This document shows, piece by piece, positions 41,947 to 52,638 of a stretch of DNA of 64,000 nt. Under the pieces are notes generated by a model. The model was not told where the DNA came from. It ran no database searches and saw only the letters and a list, made by a program, of their open reading frames with translations. The number at the start of each line of letters is the position of its first letter. Within the stretch, counting starts at the first letter, position 1. The position numbers were made by a program, and so were the translations under genes. This DNA is from Gautieria morchelliformis (taxonomy: Eukaryota > Basidiomycota > Agaricomycetes > Gomphales > Gomphaceae), in the NCBI GenBank assembly GCA_015179125.1, contig WHVA01000077.1:124001-188000 (forward strand), written 5' to 3'.

Positions 41947-43548
41947 ATGCACCTCAGCATGGTGCCCGAGGACGATGAGGACGAGCTCAACGTCCCCATT
42001 GTGAATGATGGTCCGGGATATGCTGAGATACTCGACATTGGTGATGATGATATCGAGTATGTGGATGAGGAGGGAGTGTCTAGCAGCGATGATGATCGTG
42101 ACGGTATGATGGAACCCTCGCCATCTCCACCTCCAGCTCCAAAGAAGAAGGGCAAGGCTGTGAGCAAAGCCAATGCAGTGGCAAAGGATCCTTTGCCTGC
42201 CTGTGCGTATTTTTCTTTCTTTTGTGTTTCCTTTTTTTCTTTTCTTATTTTATGCTTACTGACTAATTCTTTCATATAAATGAAATTTCCTATACCATTC
42301 CGTAACCAAATCGGGGTGATTGCTCATCGAACGCAGCTCGTCAATCCGATGACCACTCTTGACGAGGTGAAGGGGACGCTCCACTTCATACTCGGCCTGT
42401 ACACGATCTCCGAAGAGAAAAGGATCGGCCTCGTAACTCATTTCTACAAGGACCCAGCAAAGCGCTGCTTTGCGTTGGAGACTGAGGACGACTGGATGGC
42501 CTTGAAGGCTGAGTGGGTAAATCAGGTGGCGAAGAGGCCTGTATCAACATCGTTCTTCCCCCCAAGGTCAGCTTTTCTTTCTTTCTCATCATTGATTCAA
42601 ACTAATATACTCTAATTCACAGTTCTTTCAATTTTTAGAAGAGGCAGTCAAAGCACAGACTGGAACCACAGGTAAACCGAAGACTAAAAACAAAGAACTC
42701 GTCAACCCGTTCCTTTCGCAGAAAGAACCGGTTGAACCTGAAGTCGTGGACAGGCGAGCCCTCAATGCCACAAACTTGGATGGATACAAAGTGCAGCTGG
42801 AGAAGCTGCGCGACGTCTGGACTTGCGCTCAGCACGCCAGGTCAATTTGCATGGCGCGTGCCCTCAATGGGCACCATAAGGTCATCAGCAATGAAGGGGA
42901 GCTGGTGTGGGTATTAGAATTGGTATAGTTTTGTGTTTTCTTTCCATAACATGTGTATACTCACCTATTTGTCAATAGATGGATCATAAACCGTGCGTTG
43001 ATCTCAACACACCACCAAATGTGGAGTATTTCAGATTTTTTCACTCCAGCGCGAACCCGGCGGCATCTGAGCACGCACGTCGCGGTGGAACGAGGTACGC
43101 TAGCACTGAGCCCCGCAACAGCCCGCCCCCACCCCTGCCATCAATATCAACTTCCCACTGGAAGTGTTTCAGGCATTTTGCGCTGCCTCACAACCCGCAA
43201 AACGATCTCATTCGCCGGTGTCCACAATGAGTACCGCTGGTAATGCTGATACTCATACACAGGTTGTACCAACAATTCAGGACTGGCTCATGGAGTTGAA
43301 GGGCAAGCAAGAGCTCAGTCATTACACCAGGTGGGAGTTTCTGCGCAGCAGATTTGAAGCTGAGGAATGCCTCAATATCACCCTTACACGCATTGCATGG
43401 ATGTCTCTGGAGACCCTGAAGATATCCTTTGAGCTCAAAGTAGTAGATGCATTGTTTCTGATAGAGCAGCTTGAAGAGGCTGGCAAGAGGTATGGTTTTG
43501 GAGTGGGAGGTGGGCAGAAGGGGTCCAAGAAGGCTAGACACCACTAGA
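41947..43548 (+). pseudogene. gene X copy 1, spliced gene of unknown function
   Basis: Exon 1 (from 41947 or further left) is acidic: VPEDDEDELN, DIGDDDIEYVDEEG, then PPPAPKKKGK. Exon 2 (about 42280-42568) carries the conserved core TTLDEVKGTLHFILGL and RCFALETEDDWMALK. Exon 3 (about 42620-42925) starts FFQFLEEAVKAQTG and ends EGELVWVLEL. Exon 4 (42979-43548) starts VDLNTPPNVEYFRFFHS and ends DALFLIEQLEEAGKRYGF plus a basic tail. Gene X copy 2 has the same exon order. A slip in a C-run at the end of exon 2 and a changed 5' end next to truncated Helitron B mark it as a pseudogene. I do not recognise the family. No membrane segment or known catalytic motif is seen. Confidence 0.7.
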
Positions 43549-43737
43549 ACAGCATAGATAATTAGGAGTGGTACTCATATCAATCTATATTTTGTGCCAT
43601 TGGCAAAATTCAACACAGTACCGTGCATCACCCACATCACTGCACTTCTGCATCACCTGTATCACCATTCAAAGAAAAGGCTGTTATTGACAACAACTTG
43701 ACAGAGGCTAACACACTCCCTGGCAACACATGTCGAC

Positions 43738-43898
43738 CTTACCCCTGCCACAGAAGTCTCTACATTACCCAATGGACTCACAGTTGCTACTGAGGCACAT
43801 CCTCATGCCCAGACCATGACAGTTGGTGCATGGATTGATGCTGATTCTCATGCCAAAACCAACACCATGAACTGCACCCTTCCTTGAACACATGGCAT
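43738..43898 (+). pseudogene. mitochondrial processing peptidase beta fragment
   Basis: The reading frame from 43738 gives STLPNGLTVATEAHPHAQ, MTVGAWIDADSHA and KTNTMN. This is the N-terminal core of the M16 peptidase MPP-beta (usual form: TLPNGLTVATE, TVGVWIDAGSRAE, NGTAHFLEHM). After the NGT position a few bases are missing. The zinc-site sequence FLEHMA is then readable in another frame at about 43880-43898. The complete enzyme removes presequences from proteins imported into the mitochondrial matrix. Here only about 50 codons remain, next to a satellite, so it is a gene fragment. Confidence 0.88.
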
Positions 43899-43908
43899 GC
43901 AGTGATGC

Positions 43909-44156
43909 GGGTGACAGAAGCTTTTATTTCCCCTGCACCACCAGCATCACCCACGTCACCCACATCCCCATCACCCACATCACCCGCATCACCCGCATCA
44001 CCCGCATCACCCGCATCACCCGCATCACCCGCATCACCCGCATCACCCGCATCACCCGCATCACCCGCATCACCCCGCATCACCCGCATCACCCGCATCA
44101 CCCGCATCACCCGCATCACCCTCATCACCCGCATCACCTGCATCACCCACATCACC
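43909..44156. repeat. CATCACCCG satellite (9-bp unit), right end of block
   Basis: About 20 units of CATCACCCG with CATCACCCA and CATCACCTG variants, preceded by one 54-bp-type unit. It ends in TCACC at the family B LTR. The same satellite restarts in register at 18456 behind the other LTR. Open frames through it (PASPASP) are satellite translations. Confidence 0.92.
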
Positions 44157-44637
44157 TGTCAGGGGACACCCTGTTTTCCATTTCCAGTTCCGACACCACA
44201 CCCAGTTCCGACTCCATTTCCGACTCCGCTTCCGGTTCCGATTCCATCTCCACCTCAGCCTTCGGAAATGATTCCGCTTCTGGGAGAACTTCCACCAGTT
44301 CTGTTCGCCTTGCCAGTTCCGACTCCATTTCCGACTTCCACTCTCGGAACAGTGTCGGAAATCAAGCAACTCGCGTAATAGGTGGCATCAAGGGTCGATC
44401 AAGGGTCGGGGAGGTGCAGGGTTGATGGCGGGTGCCAAGTGTTGTCCCTGGCTGCGCAGCGTAGTATAATACGGGCTCGCTGACATTGGGGGTCCTTAGA
44501 CTTTTCTCTTTGGATTTCCCCTTGTCAGGTGAGAATCCCCTCTCTTGTATGCTCTGTTTGTTTATACATTCTTTGGATTTCCCCTTGTCAGTTGTGTGGT
44601 AGTGTGATCTCCACGACTAGCCAGGGTTTCCCTTACA
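44157..44637 (+). repeat. Gypsy family B LTR (right border of the 26.7-kb block)
   Basis: 481 bp, same ends as the LTR at 17973 and about 98% identical by eye. Flanks TCACC left and TTGAC right, the mirror arrangement of the left-border LTR. Confidence 0.93.
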
Positions 44638-47595
44638 TTGACTCTTCCTCGGCAACCTTTGTTGCAGAAGATCCCACCTGTTGTACGCGAGGCGCTGCAT
44701 CTCCAAGTGCGTGATCCACTCCCCGGGGGTAGGCGAGTCATCCACTGGCAGATGTGCATTGTCATCCGGACTTGCCACATAATCACTGGATGATGGGGAG
44801 CAGCCCCGTTTGGGATGAGAGTGGTGAGAAGCCTGTAGATGCTGAAAGATGTCGGTGGGGAAATTGATGTGGATGGGGGGAATGGCAGGCATAACAGGAG
44901 GAGCAGCGTCAAGAGGCATGCTAGTAGGTGGCTCACTATAATGCCGCGTGCCACCTCGATGAAGGACTGGGGCACTGCTGCCATCTTGGGTGTGGAAGAA
45001 CTTCAAATATTCAATCTTGGGAGGGGTGTTGATGTCCACGTCGCTTGTACCACCTATCTATTACAATGTTAGCGCATGAAATAAAACAGATCAAAGAAAA
45101 CCTTACGAGCTCTAATACCCAGGAAAGTTCGCCCTCGAAGTTCAGTACCTTGTGGTGGCCTCTCAATCCATGTGCCATATTGACTTGGGGTGCTGGTCAC
45201 AGGACCAGGCTTCCCTGAGCTTCCTGAGTCATGCTGACCTTGCCATATCAGTGTCAAGATTGGTTTTTAGGCGTTAATATCATGTATTAGTGAACACAGC
45301 GAATGCCCGAATAACTTGTGCGAATAAGTATGCCGTTCGGCGAATAGATGAACCAATGAATGTTCACAAGGTAAGAGGGTTGCCCGAACGGGGCTCACCC
45401 TATCTACAGTCGTAGCGAAATAGCCCGTGGCACTTGACGATGTAATGTGCAAGGTCTCACAGAAGGGCTGTCTAAGTCTCGACAATCCCTTCGCCGGCAA
45501 AGGTGCTCCTTCGGAGCCCTTCGCCAACAGCACAGAAAATGGTTCGAAGGCTAAGGTAACAAAGATGAAGTATGAGAACTCACCAGTGACGCCTAAGTCC
45601 TCTGCTAGTCGAAGATGGAACTCTCCAAGAGAAGGCTTAAGACGATGACCACAGCGAGGTCAAATTTGCACAAGATGAACGACGTATGATAATTGAACTG
45701 GGGAATATACATGCGAATGCAAACTACTGATATCGAATGCTCATAAGGTATCAGCGAATAGGAAAGAGGCCGTCACGAGTCAGGGTTGGATAGGGGTGCG
45801 CAGTCAGGATACAACATAGAGGGAATAAACATACAATAGAATGAGAGAAGAGGGAGAACATGAAATAACGGAGAGTGAAGGTGGCGAAGACACCTGTGTA
45901 CGAAATCATGTCTTGGGGCCCGCATATACACTGCCCTGCACGGGTTCTTCATCTACTGGGTTGATCCCAGATGACCTATGGGTAGGACGTCCCGCGAACG
46001 CACCCTGCTCATATGAACACCAAAAGGGGGTTGGATCGAGGAGCTGATGGAGTTACTGATGAGCCATCATGCCGGATAGGGATGTCAATTGTCATTTGAT
46101 GGTGTGCCTGCTGGCGAATGATGCGAGCAGCGAATGGTCGTTCGGCGAAATGCAAGGAAGGGCGAACAGAGGTGACATAGAGGAGGAGAGGTCGAGGTGG
46201 AGGGCGAAGCCGAGCGAACACTGGGGACGAGTAGCGAAAGGGGAAATGGGGATAACAAGGTGCAGGAAATACACAGGTCATGACAATCCAATTACCAGAA
46301 CACCATTGGAAGAGGGTCGAGCAGAGGAGGTGGGAGACCCAGCGATGACTGCCAAGTCAGTCCAAAGACGTCGATCGTGCGTTTGATGGTGTGGCTATGG
46401 TAATCGGTGTGAACAGCGAGAATCGGTTGCCGAACACAACAATGGTGATCGGAACTAACATGGAAATGGGGTGAGAAATGGCAGGACAGAGCACCTGAGT
46501 ATGAGAAATAAACGTGTCATGACAATCAGCTGCACCTAGCTTTACCACCGACTCAGACTCAATGGCTGCATCATCCGGAAGAAAGGGGTTAACAGCAGGC
46601 TTGGCCTTTCCTTTAGAGCCACAACGGCCTCCTCCAGAAAGTCAAAAAACTATCACAATTTTAGCTTTAGAAGAACAAAATAAAATAAAAACATACCTTG
46701 GGACCAGTTACTTCACCCTGTTTTGCTGCCCGTTTCCTCCATTTGTCCTTAAGGGCCTCCCAGTGATTGTCAGTGTTGGGAGTGAAACAAAGCTTGGCCG
46801 GATTGTGTTTGATATGCATAACAAGGGGAGGGCGCTTCACGGCTGGTATCGCATCCAGGCCGAGGATGAGGTGAATGGTCTCCTTCAGGTCGGCTATGGT
46901 TGTTGTCGGCTCGACATGGTGTGTACACCATATGACCTGTTTGAGTCCGAAATGGGAGGGGATACTAAACTTAATAGCTGTATATAAATTGTTAGTGTGC
47001 AAAAAAAAGGTGAGAATAATAAGCATACTGTGAGGCAAGGCAACCGCTGCCTTGCTTGCTCCTTTGCCAACCTTTCTCACCACTATAGCCTTTGACGTCT
47101 GGTCCGAAGGAGATGGGAGTTCGATGTCCAATGGTTCAAGGCCTGAAAATATATCTTTGTCGCTGCTCATTGAGGGGTGGTCCATGTAAAGATCCTCGTC
47201 GTCCGCATCAATCTCTTGATTAGTTTTGATTAGGGACTCCTGTTCTTCTAGAATCATACTGAGTGTGACAGTAGTAACAGGGCCAGGCTCCTGGATGTCA
47301 GGGGCAGGCGCAGGCGCACGGGAAGTGGTCACGGCCTTGGGAGCAGTAGAGGGATGAACCGGGGGGGGGGGGGCTTAGATGGTACAGCTATAGTCCCTGC
47401 TGTCTCTGAGCCGGTCACCGGCTTGGAGACCCGTTTTGCATCACTTGACTGGAGTAGGCGACTGGAAGGGGTCCTGGATCGATGTCCCTTGACTATGTGT
47501 GAGGGATCTACCAAGTCCCGCTGACGGGTTTTCAGTTTGCTGGGAGGTGGCTCCCTGGGTGGTTTGGTGGTTACTTTGCCCTTTTGATGGGCCAT
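44638..47595 (-). pseudogene. gene X copy 2, main part, split by solo LTR C
   Basis: Starts MAHQKGKVTTKPPREPPPS at 47595. Exon 1 runs to about 47029, with a C-run near 47362 where the frame slips, then EEQESLIKTNQEIDADDEDL. Exon 2 (46977-46697) has the core TTTIADLKETIHLILGL and WEALKDKWRKRAAKQ. Exon 3 (from 46649) starts FFDFLEEAV, contains VNPFLPDDAA and is cut by a 1273-bp solo LTR at 46524-45252. It resumes after the LTR to EGELSWVLEL. The last exon starts DINTPPKIEYLKFFHT and runs to 44643. It continues beyond the 26.7-kb block at 17972. Exon borders match copy 1. At least three frame slips make it a pseudogene. Function unknown. Confidence 0.75.
45252..46524 (+). repeat. solo LTR, family C (long form), target duplication ATCAG
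   Basis: 1273 bp, TGTCAAGATTGG to ...CGTGTCATGACA, flanked by ATCAG at 45247-45251 and 46525-46529. Compared with the short form it carries an extra ~240-bp 3' module (CCCAGCGATGACTGCC...). Inserted in exon 3 of gene X copy 2. Confidence 0.92.
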
Positions 47596-48811
47596 TAGAC
47601 AGAAAAAGTGGTCTGATAAAAGCTGAGCAGAGAAACAATGGGTGGGGAAAACAAGAATCAAGAGGAAGGCGGCAAGGCCACATTGCAGCACGAGGCTTTG
47701 TGCGGTCATGTGACCTAGTGAACGGAGCAAACATAGAGGTGGAGGGATAGAAAGGGAAAATGGGGGTAACTGTCAAGATTGGTTTTTAGGGGTTAATATC
47801 GTGTATTAGTGAACACAGCAAATGCCTGAATAACTTGTGCAAATAAGTATGCCATTCGGCGAATAGGTGAACCAATAAATGTTCACAAGATAAGAGGGCT
47901 ACACGAGCGGAGCTCGCCCTATCTACGGTCGTAGCAAAATAGCCCATGGCACTTGACGATGTAATGTACAAGGTGTCACGGAAGGGTTGTCTAAGTAGCG
48001 ACAATCCCTTCGCCGTCAGCACAGAAAATGGTTCGAAGGCTAAGGTAACGACAATGAAGTATGAGAACTCACCAGTGATGCCTAAATCCTCTTCTGGTCG
48101 AAGATAGAAATATCCAGGAGAAGGCTCAAGATGATTATCACAGCGAGGTCAAGTTTGCACAAGATGGACGACATATGATAATTGAACTAGAGAATATACA
48201 TGCGAATGTAAACTACTTATATCGAATGCTCGTAAGGTATCAGTGAATAGGAAAGAGGCCGTCATGAGTAGGGGTGCGCAGTCATGATACTAAGTAGATG
48301 GAATAAACATACAATAGAGTGAGGGAAGAGTGCGAACATGAAACGACGGAAAGTAAAGGTGGCGAAGGCACCTATGTACGAAACCATGTCTTGGGACCCG
48401 CATACATGCTACCCTGCACGGACTCTTCGTCTACTAGGTTGCTCCCGCACGACCTACGGAAGGGACGTCATGCGAACACAATTTGGCCATATGAACACCC
48501 AAAGGGGTTGGATTAAGAAGATGATGGGGTTAGTGATGAACTATCATGCTGGGTAAATGGTATCAATCATATTTGATGGCGTGCCTGCTGGCGAAATGCG
48601 TGAGCAGCGAATAGCGGTTTGGAGAAATGCGAGGAAGGGCGAACGGAGATCACATAGGGGACAAGTGGTTGAAGTGGAGGGCAAAGCCGAGCGAACATGG
48701 GGGAAAAGTGGCGAAAGGGGAAATGGGGATAACAAAGTCCAGGAAATACACAAGTCATGACAGTCCGATCATAGGAACACCATCGAAAGAGGGTTGAGCA
48801 GAGGAGGTGAT

Positions 48812-49840
48812 TGTCACGACCGGTTTATTTCTCCTACCGCGCTACCTCTATGTTCCCCCTCGTCACTCCCTAGCATCTTCGCCAAATTTCGCCGCACCTA
48901 CCAACCACTTCCCCTCTACATCCACTCTACCCACTGTTCGCCCCATTCTCCGAACCGCTATTCCCTGCTCGCGCATTTCGTCAGCAGGCACGCCATCAAA
49001 TACGATCGATACCATTCACCCAGCATGATGGTTCATCATTAACCCCATCATCTTCTTAATCCAACCCCATTGGGTGTTCGTATGGCCAAGGTGTGATCGC
49101 AGGACGTCTCTTCCATAGGCCGTGCGGGATCAACCCAGTAAACGAAGAGCCTGTGCAGGGTAGCATGTATGCGGGTCCCAAGACATGGTTTTGTCCATAA
49201 ATGCCTTCGCTCCCTTTATTCTCTGTCGTTTCATGTTCGCATTCTCCCCTCACTCTATTGTATGTTTATTCCATCTACCTAGTATCATGACCACGCACCC
49301 CTATCCAACCCTGACTCACAACGGCCTCTTTCCTATTCGCTGATACCTTGCGAGCATTCGATATAAGTAGTTTACATTCACATGTATATTCCCCAGTTCA
49401 ATTATCATACGTCGTTCATCTTGTGCAGCTTTGACCTCGCCGTGGTCATCGTAAGCCTTCTCTTGGAGATTTCCATCTTCGACTAGCAGAGGACTTAGGC
49501 ATCACTGGTGAGTTCTCATACTTCATCTTTGTTACCTTAGCCGTTGAACCATTTTCTGTGCTGTTGGTGAAGGGCTCTGAAGCAGTACCTTCGCCAGCGA
49601 AGGGATTGTCGAGACTTAGACAACCCTTCCGTGAAACCTTGTACGTTACATCATCAAAAGTCACGGGCTATTTCGCTACGACTGTAGATAGGGTGAGCCC
49701 CGTTTAGGCAAACCCTCTTATCTTGTGAACATTTATTGGTTCACTTATTCGCCGAACGGCATACTTATTCGCACAAGTTATTCGGGCATTCGCTGTGTTC
49801 ACTAACACATGATATTAACGCCTAAAAACCAATCTTGACA
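48812..49840 (-). repeat. solo LTR, family C short form, nested, duplication GTGAT
   Basis: 1029 bp in reverse orientation (TGTCACGACCGG to ...CCAATCTTGACA), flanked by GTGAT at 48807-48811 and 49841-49845. The host LTR resumes exactly behind it. Confidence 0.92.
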
Positions 49841-50007
49841 GTGATAGGCCCAGCGATGACTGCCAATTCAGTCCAAGGACGATGATCGTGCTTTGATGGC
49901 GTGGCTATGGTAAATGGCACGAATAGCAAGGATCGGTTGCTGAACATGGCAAGGGCGATCGGAACGAACACGAAGGTGGAGTGAGAAATGGGAGAACAGA
50001 GCATCTG

Positions 50008-50221
50008 TGTAAATAACCTGTGTATCTACATGTACAATAGTTATTACATAATCCCAGTGGGCCCCTTAGGGACCCACTGTATAGTTTATGCGTGGGAACC
50101 GGCCAGAGGTTCCCATCGCATCTTACTCTTACCTGTCACTACGTAGCATTCAGAATACCACTCATTGGTCAAGTTCTGCAGTGCCCTTGTGATACAAGGT
50201 CCTAAGATCGACATCTTTACA
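50008..50221. repeat. small solo LTR, family E, nested, duplication ATCTG
   Basis: 214 bp, TGTAAATAACC to ...GACATCTTTACA, flanked by ATCTG at 50003-50007 and 50222-50226. It contains a GGGCCC-centred hairpin (near 50060) and a GGGAACCGGCC...GGTTCCC hairpin (near 50094). Size and TG/CA ends fit a small LTR element. Confidence 0.85.
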
Positions 50222-50274
50222 ATCTGAGTATGGGAAATAAACGCATCATGACAATAGTGAGCAATCAAAATATA

Positions 50275-50420
50275 TACAGTCTATATTATACTATGAATAT
50301 ATATACTGTATATACTGTATATACTGTACATACTGTATATACTGTACATACTGTATATACTGCCAGTGTATGTACAGTGTGTACAGTATATGCTTTATGT
50401 ACAGTATAGATATGTATCCA
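50275..50420. repeat. TACTGTATA microsatellite
   Basis: Repeats of TATACTGTATA / CATACTGTA with TGTACAGT words over about 145 bp. No gene. Confidence 0.8.
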
Positions 50421-50667
50421 TAGAACAATATAGACTGTACTATCACTGAGCAGGACATGGATCAATCTCCTCACACTTTATGCAGCATTGCAAACTCCAT
50501 AGAACTTGGCAAGGGTATTTGTATAGAACATGTATCTATAGTATGTCCTTCAGTTGAACCATCTATCAATTATCAAAAGCAAGGGACAGAGGAGCCACCT
50601 GCCAGGGGCCTCCAAATGCCTGAAATCAGGAAGTGGTTCACTGTACTACTAGTAGGCTGTTTTTACC

Positions 50668-51112
50668 ATGCACTATCTTACTACACAGGTCATTTTTATT
50701 CCCACAAAAAATTGGGCAACATTGGTTTATATTTATCAAGAATTAAGAGCTATTGAACCATCCCTAGCAGATGGTATTGGAGTGATTCACATCCTGAACT
50801 CATTCCATTTCCTACTAAGTGATTGGATATATTTTGATTGCTCACTACTCAAAGCATATTAATAAGCTTGATTGTATAGCATTAGATGGAGGATATACCC
50901 AGTATCTTGCAAAGATAACAAGTACTACTGAATTAGATATGCTTAATTTCTGTATACCTATACGTAAATCAAAAGGAATAGACCTGTCAAATGAAGAAAA
51001 AATATTCAACAAAACTTTTGGAAGCTTTAGGTCTAAGATTGAAGCTTCCTTTGGAGAACTAGTTACGACATTTAAGAAACTCAGCAATGAAGGAGGTATA
51101 AGAGTTTTCTGA
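50668..51112 (+). pseudogene. PIF/Harbinger-like (DDE_Tnp_4 type) transposase relic
   Basis: The best frame (50819-51112) reads KLDCIALDGGYTQYLAKI, then LNFCIPIRKSKGIDLSNEEK and FGSFRSKIEASFGELVTTFK. The Asp-Gly-Gly-Tyr followed by a FGSFRS...E..FG block is the usual second half of Harbinger/IS5-like fungal transposases (last Asp and Glu of the DDE set). Upstream frames to 50668 may be more of the same protein but are not clear. No inverted repeats found. Only the C-terminal third is convincing. Confidence 0.65.
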
Positions 51113-51366
51113 TGCTGAGGTATTCACAATCCAATTTAGGCCTGCATGCCTCTTGTCAAATAAACATTGTGAGATCCTGAGGACTGAACATAAACCTTAC
51201 TTAGTATTAGCTAAGGCGTCACCTCCAGCCTGAGGCATCTGATGGTGGCAGTAACTCAGGTGGGAAATTTTCACTCCATTTCTGGTCATCGACCTTGACG
51301 ATACCTATACGCATCTATCATATCATGACGGCATGCATCAGAATCGCACTGAGCACAACTCTCATT

Positions 51367-51778
51367 GGGTGACTTTCCGTAGCCTTAAATTCCTAAACCC
51401 GTGGTTCTAAACTGGCTCCGCGCAATAGCTGTCGAATTTAGGACCGATTTCGAAACCGTAACACCAAAGCAATGGCGGAAGTGCTCAGACGCAAGCTGTC
51501 ATTGGCATCCGGCCGGCATGAATAAGTAGGGCAAGAAATTGCCACGTTTGGCCAAACCTGTCACTATATCTCATCAAACATCACATTTTTGGTTTAGGAA
51601 GCAGCAAATAGGTTAGAGCAGGGGTCACGACCCCTGCTCTAGATTTTTGGTTTAAAACATTAATTTCCATCAGAGCGGACTTGTAAAACACTTCCCTGGC
51701 ATCGGCTAGTACTCAGCTCGATGTTCCGCGACGTTTAGAATGTGGAATTTAGGAATTTAGCTCTATGGAATGTCACCC
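51367..51778. mobile_element. 412-bp MITE with GGGTGAC ends and ATT duplication
   Basis: Ends GGGTGAC...GTCACCC, flanked by ATT at 51364-51366 and 51779-51781. A 3-bp duplication is typical of PIF/Harbinger insertions. In the middle lies a hairpin (51615-51640, AGAGCAGGGGTC with its mirror). No coding sequence. Confidence 0.75.
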
Positions 51779-51786
51779 ATTACAGT

Positions 51787-52026
51787 GGGTGACTATCCGT
51801 AAGCCCAAATTCCTAAATTCGTGGTTCTAGATCATTCGGATACCCGCTCTGGTCGTTAGCCGATGATCACATGACCAATTCAAGCCCCGCTGATGGCGAA
51901 CGCATGATCCTAAATGCAACATCTAGGAAGGGGGTCCGGACCCCCTTCCTAGATTTTTGTTGCTGTTCCAAACCTTAATGATCACTTATTTGACCATGAA
52001 AAACCCTTTTCTGGATTTGCTCCCGT
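51787..52026. mobile_element. second, related MITE, right side cut by LTR D
   Basis: Starts GGGTGACTATCCGTAAG and repeats the first ~45 bp of the neighbouring MITE (AAATTCCTAAA, CGTGGTTCTA). It carries a perfect 34-bp palindrome at 51921-51954 (ATCTAGGAAGGGGGTCC and its mirror). It ends where family D LTR sequence starts. Confidence 0.65.
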
Positions 52027-52638
52027 TGTTTTGGAACCCTTCAAGACTTTGGTGTCAGAGCTAACACTTTGGTCTATCAGAATGTGTCGTATACGAAACT
52101 CAAAGAATATTAAACAATGCTGCAGCACAACTCCGGAAATAATTTAATATTTGTACCTTGGTTGCAATCCACATAAAAACTAGTCCAAGTTAATACGGAT
52201 GGAAGGCAATATGTTTCTTAGCAGCACTGAACAATAAACTAAAAGTCTGTAGGTTCAAGGATGACTATCGGGGTCCAAGTATTCCAAAAAGGTAGGAATG
52301 GCTTCACAGGAGAGTTTGTAAGTGGACTGACCCGATTAACGTCAATGCACTGCAATAAACGAGCGACTAGGGTTTAAGAAGTGACTTGTGAAAGTCACTG
52401 AACAGGAAAGTCACTGATCAGTTCATCTCAGGTATTGGAGAGCTAATTGACAAGGAAATCGATTGTCAGACTCACTCTGCAGAATTTCACCTGGAGTGTT
52501 AGTCCGGGTGGCTAAGTAGAAACGCAACTACTTAACTGAGAATTAATACACTAAGTAAGTGTAATAACCCTAGCTGGGGTTAGCAGCTTAGTAAGCTGTG
52601 CAAGCTTGGTAAGTCACACGAGGTATGTGGATAGTAGA
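52027..52638. repeat. family D LTR, truncated copy
   Basis: TGTTTTGGAACCC start and long similarity to 22927-23530, ending abruptly at the 3' terminus of the minus-strand Helitron at 52639. Confidence 0.85.

Larger units (their letters stand above)
17973..44637. other. 26.7-kb LTR-bounded inserted block with reciprocal target duplications
   Basis: Bounded by two direct family B LTRs (17973-18455, 44157-44637). Outer flanks: TTGAC at 17968-17972 and 44638-44642. Inner flanks: TCACC at 18456-18460 and 44152-44156. Joining the outer flanks makes gene X copy 2 collinear. Joining the inner flanks makes the CATCACCC satellite continuous and in register. This is what homologous integration of a roughly 26-kb circle carrying one LTR into another LTR would leave. 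It is not a giant LTR element, because the DNA next to the LTRs is satellite and not leader or purine tract. Confidence 0.8.
47771..50253 (+). repeat. family C long-form LTR containing two nested solo LTRs
   Basis: Starts TGTCAAGATTGG at 47771 and ends ...CGCATCATGACA at 50253. Without the two insertions at 48812-49840 and 50008-50221 it is collinear with the long form at 45252-46524, though somewhat shorter inside. Its outer flanks (GTAAC and ATAGT) do not match, so this copy may have been rearranged or recombined. Confidence 0.82.

Noticed and set aside
43884-44425. ORFs with PASPASP or HPHHPHH repeats running into the LTR
   Set aside because: They are products of the 9-bp satellite, whose length keeps all frames open, fused to the LTR sequence.
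17973-44637. A single giant LTR retrotransposon
   Set aside because: The DNA next to each LTR is satellite, not the leader or purine tract seen in the family B element at 9293-12905. Inner flanks show their own 5-bp duplication, and the interior holds unrelated genes and Helitrons.
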